In this document: positions 1-5,275 of the stretch, piece after piece | Position numbering within the stretch: the first letter of the stretch is position 1 | Layout: each line of letters begins with the position of its first letter | NCBI GenBank assembly: GCA_049511115.1 | Contig: JBEKYH010000223.1 | Span: 1-7,866 of the forward strand | Direction: 5' to 3' | From: JBEKYH01 sp049511115 | Lineage (GTDB): Bacteria; Planctomycetota; Phycisphaerae; Tepidisphaerales; Tepidisphaeraceae | Length of the DNA stretch: 7,866 nucleotides | Made by a program: the position numbers and the translations under genes | The notes under the pieces: generated by a model | The model's database searches: none | What the model saw: the letters and a program-made list of their open reading frames with translations, nothing else | Told to the model about the DNA's origin: nothing

Positions 1-1487
1 AAATACTCGACGACGTTTCCGCCGACGGCCAGCGCCAGTCCGCCGCCGCCCTTGGCCGCCGCGGTCGCGGCCGCGGTCATCGACTCATCATCGACGCCGA
101 TGACAACCAGGTTGTGATGATCGTGCGCCACCGTTCCGGCAATGGCGCCCCGCTTGAAGCCGAACCCCTGAATAAACGCGACGCTGGAGCCGCTTCCCCC
201 GTGCCGATCCACGACGGCGATTTTCAGCACATCCCGGGTCACGTCGGCGACCGCCCAATCGCCGTCACGGTTGACGGGAAGAATGCAGTGGTCCGTCACC
301 AATTGATCCGGCCGCGCGCCGATCACCCTCATTTGCGGCGACTTCGCCCGCACTTTGAGCGACGCCGCGTCCCAATTGACCTTGCATTTTCCCAGATCAG
401 GGCTGACGGCCGGCGAAGCAAGCGCCCCGGTCATCTTGCCGTCGCGGGCCCAGAGCGTTCCGCCCCAGAAAACCAGCCGCGGGGATGGACGCGAGAGGTC
501 GTCAAAGACGATGAGGTGAGCCAACCGCCCCGGCGCGATCGCCCCGTGGCTGGGCAGGCCGAACCACTCAGCCGTATTGAGCGTCGCCATGCGAATCGCT
601 TCGATCGGATCGACGCCCGCCCGGATGGCGCGGCGGACCATTTCATCCACCGATCCGTCGGCAAGCAGATGCGACGGCGTTCGATCATCCGTGCAAAAAC
701 AGATTCGCCGGCTGTTGGACGGCGTGATAATCGGCAGGAGGGCGTCGAGGTTGCGCGCGTTGGTCGCCTCGCGAATCAGAACATACATTCCCCGGGCCAG
801 CTTTTCCTGGGCTTCGGCAGCGCTGATCGATTCGTGATCGCTGCCGACCCCCGCCGCGATGTAGGCCGACAGCGCTTTGCCCGAGAGTGAGGGACCGTGC
901 CCATCAACGGGGCGCCCCTTCATCGCGGCAAATTTGGCGCGCATGCCCGGCTCGCCCTGGATGACGGCCGGACAATTCATCGCCTCGGCCAGCCCATGCA
1001 AAATGCCTTCCTCGCGGAGCGCATGGAGATCATCGGCGGTGAGCGCGCCGCCGCTCGTGGCCATCGGTGTGGCCGGTACGCAGCTTGGTCCCATCAGTAT
1101 TACGTCCAGCGGCAGGCCCGCCGACGCATCGGCCATGAATCGCACCCCTGCCGCGCCGCACACATTGGCGATTTCGTGCGGATCAGCCACCACGGCCGTG
1201 ACGCCCCGCGGCACCACCGCCGTGGCGAACTGCGCCGGCACGCACAGGCTGCTTTCGATATGAACGTGGGCGTCGATCAGGCCGGGGGCCACAAAGGCGC
1301 CCTTCAGATCCAGCCGCGTTTCGCCCTGGTAATCCCGCCCCACGCCGGCGATCCAGCGCCCGCAAATCGCCAGGTCAACCTCCTCGATCTGACCGCTAAA
1401 GACGTTGACCACGCGGCCGCCGCTCAGCACGAGGTCCGCGGGCCTTTCCCCTCGCGCAACAGCCAGCATTCTCAACATGTCGTTCAT
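1..1487 (-). CDS. ade: Adenine deaminase (adenine aminohydrolase, AdeC/Ade family), C-terminus cut by window edge
   Basis: Hydrolyses adenine to hypoxanthine and ammonia in the cytoplasm, for purine salvage and breakdown. I translated this frame by hand: 495 codons run open to the left edge. The E. coli enzyme is about 590 residues, so roughly the last 80-100 are missing. Amidohydrolase-superfamily metal motifs are visible: GLIDAHVHIESS at 69-80 (His74, His76), DPHEIANV at 102-109, DGHGP at 195-199, His218 in SDHES, and the FCTDDR stretch at 264-269. The C-terminal Ade-specific HDxHN motif is present as HDHHN at 455-459, where E. coli has HDSHN. The stretch from ADLVLSGGRVVNVFSG to IAGVG also follows the family. 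Start: ATG at 1487. ATGs at codons 4 and 7 are alternatives, and none has a clear Shine-Dalgarno. The gene is divergent from xdhC, which fits purine catabolism. The family call is firm; the exact start is less so. Confidence 0.95.
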   Translation of the reverse strand, partial: MNDMLRMLAVARGERPADLVLSGGRVVNVFSGQIEEVDLAICGRWIAGVGRDYQGETRLDLKGAFVAPGLIDAHVHIESSLCVPAQFATAVVPRGVTAVVADPHEIANVCGAAGVRFMADASAGLPLDVILMGPSCVPATPMATSGGALTADDLHALREEGILHGLAEAMNCPAVIQGEPGMRAKFAAMKGRPVDGHGPSLSGKALSAYIAAGVGSDHESISAAEAQEKLARGMYVLIREATNARNLDALLPIITPSNSRRICFCTDDRTPSHLLADGSVDEMVRRAIRAGVDPIEAIRMATLNTAEWFGLPSHGAIAPGRLAHLIVFDDLSRPSPRLVFWGGTLWARDGKMTGALASPAVSPDLGKCKVNWDAASLKVRAKSPQMRVIGARPDQLVTDHCILPVNRDGDWAVADVTRDVLKIAVVDRHGGSGSSVAFIQGFGFKRGAIAGTVAHDHHNLVVIGVDDESMTAAATAAAKGGGGLALAVGGNVVEY

Positions 1488-1597
1488 GTTGGCACAGCAG
1501 TGAGATGGCGCAAACCCTGAAGAACGAGCGATTGGTCACCCAAACGATGCAAACCCCACAATAATAATTAGAATGGCCATGAAAGGGAAGCGCGATT
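1488..1597. promoter_or_regulatory. Divergent ade/xdhC intergenic control region
   Basis: This 110-bp gap separates two genes read outward, so both promoters probably lie here. The only AT-rich patch is at 1559-1570. It contains AATAAT at 1560-1565 and again at 1563-1568 on the plus strand, and TATTAT-like hexamers on the minus strand. These could serve as -10 elements for either gene. No convincing -35 at 16-18 bp is visible; TTGGTC at 1532-1537 is too far upstream. An 8-bp direct repeat, GCAAACCC, occurs at 1510-1517 and 1549-1556, 39 bp apart. It could be a regulator half-site or chance. That the region drives both genes is inference from orientation. Confidence 0.4.
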
Positions 1598-1600
1598 TTG
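1584..1600 (+). promoter_or_regulatory. Ribosome binding site and TTG start of xdhC
   Basis: A purine-rich AGGGAAG segment at 1584-1590 precedes a TTG codon at 1598-1600 with a gap of about 7-9 nt. An in-frame TGA at 1580-1582 closes the frame upstream. The codons between it and TTG are AAG, GGA, AGC, GCG and ATT, so no ATG or GTG start is available. The first internal ATG is codon 38, inside the conserved N-terminal domain. TTG is therefore the best start; only ATT at 1595 competes. Confidence 0.65.
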
Positions 1601-2578
1601 CTTAAACAGATCGAACAAATCCTCCTTTCCCTGGGTCACGGGGATGCCGCGGCGTTGTGCGCCATCGTGCGCACGCGCGGCAGCACGCCGCAATCCGCCG
1701 GGGCCGCCATGGTGGTGCTGCAAAACGGGCAGACCTTCGGCACACTTGGCGGCGGCTGCGTCGAGGCGGAGGTGCGCCGACGGGCGCTGGAGCTGATCGA
1801 GCGGCGTCAAAGCCGCCTGGCAAACTTCAAGCTCGATCACGACTACGGCTGGGACGACGGCCTGGTCTGCGGCGGCGTCATGGACGTGGCCATCCAGGTG
1901 ATGGATTCGCCACAGCATGCCGAACACCTGCGCCAAGTTCGCGATCAGCTCGCCGCGCGACAGGAAGCGCGGATTCAAATCTCCGTGAACGATGAAGCAG
2001 GACAGGAGGCGTCATTTCAAATACCGCTTTTTCCGACGCCGACGCTGCTGATCGCCGGCGCGGGGCACGTGGCGATGGCGCTGGCTCGCATTGCGCCGGA
2101 CATGGACTTTCATGTCACCGTGATCGACGACCGCCCGGATTTCGCCACGCCCGCGCGATTCACCAATGCCCAGTGCATCGTCGGCGAGATCGAACAGGAG
2201 CTTTCCCGATATCCAATCGATGGGCAAACCTATGTGGTGATCGTGACGCGCGGACACCGGCGCGATGGCCATGCCCTGGCCGCGGTCGTCAATAAACCGG
2301 CTCGGTACATCGGCCTGATCGGCTCCAAGCGGAAAATTCACACGATCCTCGGCGATCTGCATGAAAACGGCGTCACGCGCGAGCGTCTCGCGGCAGTGCA
2401 TGCGCCAATTGGCCTGGAGATCGGCGCCGTCACGCCGGGCGAAATCGCGTTGAGCATCGCGGCGGAGCTGATCGCAGTGCGACGCGGCAGAGGCGATCAA
2501 CCTGCCGCGCCGATGAAAGTTGCCGCGGAGCAATTGGACCGATGGCTCGACAAGCGCCGCCCGGATAAACAAAAGTAA
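1598..2578 (+). CDS. xdhC: XdhC/CoxI family molybdoenzyme maturation factor (xanthine dehydrogenase accessory protein)
   Basis: XdhC-type proteins bind molybdenum cofactor, promote its sulfuration and deliver it to xanthine dehydrogenase or related molybdenum hydroxylases in the cytoplasm. The 326-residue product has both family domains. The N-terminal XdhC/CoxI domain shows RTRGSTPQSAGAAM (25-38), GTLGGGCVEAEV (48-59) and CGGVMDV (91-97). The C-terminal Rossmann-like domain shows AGAGHVA (153-159), DDRPDFA (177-183), VTRGHRRD (216-223), GLIGSKRK (239-246) and the HAPIGLEIGA...PGEIALSIAAELIA block (268-293). Length is normal for the family. Starts at TTG and ends at TAA 2576-2578. No molybdenum hydroxylase subunit lies in the window, so the client enzyme is not shown. 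The divergent ade gene favours xanthine dehydrogenase, since Ade produces hypoxanthine. A CO-dehydrogenase-type CoxI role is the main alternative. Confidence 0.9.
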   Translation: MLKQIEQILLSLGHGDAAALCAIVRTRGSTPQSAGAAMVVLQNGQTFGTLGGGCVEAEVRRRALELIERRQSRLANFKLDHDYGWDDGLVCGGVMDVAIQVMDSPQHAEHLRQVRDQLAARQEARIQISVNDEAGQEASFQIPLFPTPTLLIAGAGHVAMALARIAPDMDFHVTVIDDRPDFATPARFTNAQCIVGEIEQELSRYPIDGQTYVVIVTRGHRRDGHALAAVVNKPARYIGLIGSKRKIHTILGDLHENGVTRERLAAVHAPIGLEIGAVTPGEIALSIAAELIAVRRGRGDQPAAPMKVAAEQLDRWLDKRRPDKQK

Positions 2579-2595
2579 TCGCCCATAGACAACCA

Positions 2596-2618
2596 GCGCC
2601 GGTTCACTGGGCCGGCGC
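2596..2618. terminator. Hairpin between convergent xdhC and PL4 genes, possible bidirectional terminator
   Basis: A perfect 7-bp inverted repeat, GCGCCGG at 2596-2602 and CCGGCGC at 2612-2618, encloses a 9-nt loop. It lies 17 nt past the xdhC stop and overlaps the TGA (2604-2606) of the convergent lyase gene. The two genes end only 25 bp apart, so a shared terminator would be expected here. Neither strand has a clear T-run after the stem, so this is not a canonical intrinsic terminator. Confidence 0.35.
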
Positions 2619-4811
2619 CGCGGCATTACCGGGCTGGGCATCCTCGTTGAGCTCCAGGCGCAGGTAATCCCATACGACGCCGCTTTGAAGGTCGCCGGCC
2701 GGCACCGTGAATGTCATGTCGTTCTCGCCTGCCTTAAGCAGGGTTCCGTCGAATCTCACATCCTGCTCCTGCCAGATGCCTTTGTCGGTGTTGTAGCGGA
2801 TGGCGTTGGTTTGCGAGGGCCTGATGGACCCGATGCCTTTGCCGTTCAGGCCCACGCTCAGGCCGCCGCCATCGGCGCCCGCAAGGGCCAGGCGCAGGAC
2901 CGCCGTGCCTTGCTCCGCCTTGTCCATGTTGAATTTGACGGTCCAGGTCGTCGCGCGGCCGCGCCCATAAATGCGCCAGGGGCCGGTCGTATTCGTCTGC
3001 GGGTATTCCGATAGGGATTCGGGCTTCACCCAGCCAAAACGCTGATTAGCCGGGTCCTTGGCGTCGGGATTGACGAACGACAAATTTGTCGCGTGCGGCA
3101 CTTCCTCGAAGAACCAGTCCTTGTGGTAATCGCTCGTGCCGATGGTGTAGGTCAGGTCATTGGGATACAGCAGGGCATAGCGCAAATTCCAGCCCCAGAG
3201 CCAGTAGTTATCGCCGTCGCCCTTGAAGAATTTTTCGGCGGTGCGGTCGGGGTAGCCGATGTCCCAGACCTGCTTGCCGTAGCGCACGGGCGTCCACTGC
3301 AATTGGCCCAGGTCAATGTCCTTGCCGGCTTCGACGGTGATGTCGGTTTTGGCAAACTCGCCGAGGATGCCGGTGGCAAAGGCGTGCAATGTGTATTTGC
3401 CAGGGCGGACTTCGGTAATGGTGAATTTGCCGTCGGCGTCGCCGTCGTTCCAGAATTCATAATGCTTGGCGTCGTTGACCCAGGACGTGCCGCGGAAATT
3501 GCGGCCGCCACTGCCGCCGGTGGCAAAGGCAGGCGTGCTGTCGGGGTAGGCCAGCCCGACGGTGAGGCTGGTGAACTTGGTCCACGGCGATGGGGCCTGG
3601 GGGTCATTCACGACCAGTTGGCCGGTGACGTTGGCGCGCTGATCCTTGTGCGCGTAATCCACGCCGTTGACCCAGTCATACGGCCACTTGGCCTTTTCCG
3701 ATTTCGCCTGTGCCAGGGCGTCCTGGAACAGGGCCGTCGCGTTGTCGGTCCAGGCCTGCGGCACCGTCGGATTGCCGGCGGTTGCCGCGAACGTATCCAT
3801 GTCCGCCTGTGACGGCGAATCGAAATTGTCCAGCGAATTGACGTAGACAAAGATCGGCCCGATCACCTTGCTGTACTGTTCGCCGGCGTCCACACTGAGT
3901 TGCGAGCCGCCGTAGTGGCTGCCTTTCCAATAGTCGAGAATGATCGGTGGCGGATTGCCGTTGTCGCCGAAGTGGCAGTCGAGTTCGCATTTGCTCGCCC
4001 CGCCGCTGAGGTATTCGATGGTCGGGTTGATGAACCAGATGCCGACGTGAGCCTTCGTGCTCGACCAGCCATAGGCGGGGCACTTGTATTGCACGCCGGT
4101 GTAGCTGTACTTGTGCTCGACGGAATCCTTATAGGCGCCGACGCTCATGATCCGCTGTTCCTTGGCATGGACGACCACGCCGGTGCCCCAGTCGGTCGGG
4201 GCGCATTCGAGCATATTGCGGTCCTTATCGACGGATATCCAATCAAAGGTCCGGTTCATCTCGAAGATAAAGCGGCTTTCGGCAAAGCTCCGGCTGGCGC
4301 TATACGTGGAGGGGTGAGTGAAAATGGCATAGGTATACATTCCGCTCTCGCCGCGGCCGAGGGAATAGCGGATTTCCATGTCCATATTGGTCCCGCCGCC
4401 GACCCCGCCGCTCAACTGCGTCAGATCCTTTGTCACGCCTTTAACGGAAACCTCCGCGCGGTCGCCGTTATTCTTGCTCGGATCGATGGTGATGGAGTCG
4501 GTCAGGCCGCCGACAGTAGAAGCGGCCGCTGGGGTTTGCTCCCAGATGCCACCATTGGTCAGGGTCTCCAGGCCCTTGTAAACGAAGGAGCGGACATTCC
4601 CGGATCGCTTGTCGATCACCGCGCGGACGATGCCGTTGTCGAGGGTAAAACTGTTTCCGGCATCGGTGACGGTGACGGGGGTATCGATCTGTTGCTTGGC
4701 GACATCCGGGGCGGCGCTGGCGGGAAGGGCTGGGATAACCAGCAACGCGGCTAACGCCACGAGGGGAAGCAAAACGACGCCGCGCGGGGTGGCAGAGAGG
4801 GATATTTTCAT
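2604..4811 (-). CDS. Secreted rhamnogalacturonan lyase, polysaccharide lyase family 4 (paralog 1)
   Basis: Predicted to cleave the rhamnose-galacturonic acid bond of rhamnogalacturonan I by beta-elimination, outside the cytoplasm. The 735-residue product starts with a signal peptide: basic N-terminus, hydrophobic core at about 11-28, ASA cleavage site at 31-33. A catalytic beta-sandwich (about 45-330) holds VEHKYSY (231-237) and DCH (278-280). Aligning by eye to plant and fungal PL4 motifs (DDKYQY, SHVG, SAHY, GPVFIYLN), Lys234 and His280 match the catalytic Lys/His pair of Aspergillus rhamnogalacturonan lyase. A fibronectin-III-like domain (about 392-500, with FTITEVRPGKYTLHAFATG) and a jelly-roll carbohydrate-binding-like domain (about 508-722, with WDIGYPDRTAEKF, KDWFFEE and GRGRATTWTVKFNMD) follow. 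The ATG at 4811 is chosen because the signal peptide begins there, with a weak GGA 6 nt upstream; an in-frame TTG at 4853 would add 14 residues. It lies downstream of its paralog. Dickeya RhiE is a bacterial PL4 precedent. Confidence 0.92.
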   Translation of the reverse strand: MKISLSATPRGVVLLPLVALAALLVIPALPASAAPDVAKQQIDTPVTVTDAGNSFTLDNGIVRAVIDKRSGNVRSFVYKGLETLTNGGIWEQTPAAASTVGGLTDSITIDPSKNNGDRAEVSVKGVTKDLTQLSGGVGGGTNMDMEIRYSLGRGESGMYTYAIFTHPSTYSASRSFAESRFIFEMNRTFDWISVDKDRNMLECAPTDWGTGVVVHAKEQRIMSVGAYKDSVEHKYSYTGVQYKCPAYGWSSTKAHVGIWFINPTIEYLSGGASKCELDCHFGDNGNPPPIILDYWKGSHYGGSQLSVDAGEQYSKVIGPIFVYVNSLDNFDSPSQADMDTFAATAGNPTVPQAWTDNATALFQDALAQAKSEKAKWPYDWVNGVDYAHKDQRANVTGQLVVNDPQAPSPWTKFTSLTVGLAYPDSTPAFATGGSGGRNFRGTSWVNDAKHYEFWNDGDADGKFTITEVRPGKYTLHAFATGILGEFAKTDITVEAGKDIDLGQLQWTPVRYGKQVWDIGYPDRTAEKFFKGDGDNYWLWGWNLRYALLYPNDLTYTIGTSDYHKDWFFEEVPHATNLSFVNPDAKDPANQRFGWVKPESLSEYPQTNTTGPWRIYGRGRATTWTVKFNMDKAEQGTAVLRLALAGADGGGLSVGLNGKGIGSIRPSQTNAIRYNTDKGIWQEQDVRFDGTLLKAGENDMTFTVPAGDLQSGVVWDYLRLELNEDAQPGNAAAPAQ

Positions 4812-4991
4812 TGCAAGTCCAATTTCTGGGGATAGATACCTGGCCGGCGTCAATTACAGGCTATTCCATGTTGTGGATAGGCCGGCCATCCAAGTTGAAA
4901 TACTGTCGGCGGGGAAAGGTGTTGATTGGCGGGGCGAGGGCAAGGGACTGATTAACGGAAGGTTCAGGAGATCGAACTGGACCCGGTTTTT

Positions 4992-5052
4992 CGCCCCGGA
5001 AGGGGCGGTCGGCTGTAGCCACGGGTGAAGCGCAGCGAAACCCGTGGAAACC
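4992..5052 (+). repeat. Two-hairpin palindromic repeat element, copy 1
   Basis: This 61-nt unit has two hairpins. The first is CGCCCC (4992-4997) and GGGGCG (5002-5007) around a GGAA loop. After 7 nt comes a 38-nt block (5015-5052) beginning GTAGCCACG. Its 8-bp stem, CCACGGGT (5019-5026) with ACCCGTGG (5040-5047), encloses a 13-nt loop whose core is AGCGCAGCG. The 38-nt block matches the reverse complement of copy 2 (5164-5201) at 33 of 38 positions. It behaves like a REP/BIME-type dispersed palindromic element. Similar sequences are familiar to me from planctomycete intergenic regions, from memory only. Confidence 0.8.
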
Positions 5053-5060
5053 GTCGACCG

Positions 5061-5083
5061 TTTTTCGCCCCGGAGCGGGCGAA
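5061..5083 (+). repeat. Partial repeat: GCCCCGGA-type hairpin without its partner
   Basis: The 14 nt at 5061-5074 (five T, then CGCCCCGGA) repeat exactly the 14 nt at 4987-5000 that open copy 1. Here they lead into a different hairpin, TTCGCCC (5064-5070) with GGGCGAA (5077-5083) around a 6-nt loop. No GTAGCCACG block follows. It looks like a truncated or diverged third unit of the same repeat family. Confidence 0.55.
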
Positions 5084-5163
5084 GGAAGCGCTGCTACCTT
5101 CAACTCCGCTCCATAACGGCGATCTTCCGCCGCCCCTGCCGAGGCGGGCGCGTCTTTCGATAC

Positions 5164-5224
5164 GTTTTCCACGAGTTGCGCTGCGCTCCACTCGTGGCTA
5201 CAAGCCTCCGCCCCTCCGGGGCGG
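5164..5224 (-). repeat. Two-hairpin palindromic repeat element, copy 2 (inverted relative to copy 1)
   Basis: Read on the minus strand this is the same 61-nt layout as copy 1. The first hairpin is CCGCCCC and GGGGCGG around a 3-nt loop (5208-5224). Then come 6 nt and a 38-nt GTAGCCACG block (5164-5201) with stem CCACGAGT (5169-5176) and ACTCGTGG (5190-5197). Compared with copy 1 the stem has one changed base pair, G:C to A:T, altered on both sides so pairing is kept. The other three differences lie in the loop and flank. Similarity continues a few bases past the block (GGAAA...CG...CGA). Confidence 0.8.
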
Positions 5225-5275
5225 CTTCGTTTTCATCACTCCCGGATATATTTGCGGCAGCAAAACACCGGCACC

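Larger units (their letters stand above)
4812..5275. other. 464-bp intergenic region between the two PL4 genes, packed with hairpins
   Basis: I see no believable gene here. The short open frames on both strands read through repeat sequence. From about 4985 to 5229 the region is a run of GC-rich inverted repeats: a 6-bp stem (4992-5007), an 8-bp stem (5019-5047), a 7-bp stem (5064-5083), a weaker stem (5131-5150), an 8-bp stem (5169-5197) and a 7-bp stem (5208-5224). The part nearest the paralog-1 start, 4812-4984, has no repeat I can recognise. It holds a TTGACG hexamer on the minus strand at 4846-4851 but no matching -10. The region is transcribed if the lyases form an operon; otherwise it contains the paralog-1 promoter. 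Confidence 0.7.

Noticed and set aside
455..459. Residues 455-459 of Ade (protein numbering): HDHHN in place of HDSHN as a possible active-site defect
   Set aside because: The motif keeps both flanking histidines, the aspartate and the asparagine. The Ser to His change is at the variable x position, so nothing indicates loss of activity.
114..890. 258-codon plus-strand frame at the left end
   Set aside because: It lies opposite adenine deaminase, whose frame matches its family throughout. The plus-strand product is Arg/Pro-rich with no known motif.
3900..4754. 284-codon open frame on the plus strand opposite PL4 paralog 1
   Set aside because: It is the antisense shadow of a well-supported lyase, with the same composition as the frame opposite paralog 2. 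The similarity between those two antisense frames follows from the paralogy of the real genes.
4861..5172. 103-codon minus-strand frame, and related small frames on both strands, in the lyase gap
   Set aside because: These frames read through the palindromic repeats. Peptides such as FHGFRCASPVAT come from the hairpin DNA, are repeated in more than one frame, and have no convincing start site.
4984..5230. CRISPR array or insertion sequence between the lyases
   Set aside because: The repeats are two inverted units plus a fragment, not regularly spaced direct repeats with unique spacers. No transposase frame or terminal inverted repeats with target duplications are visible.
5208..5233. Intrinsic terminator on the plus strand (GC stem followed by TTCGTTTT)
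   Set aside because: The stem and T-rich tail look right, but no plus-strand gene lies upstream. On the minus strand, where genes are transcribed, no T-run follows. It fits better as the first hairpin of repeat copy 2.
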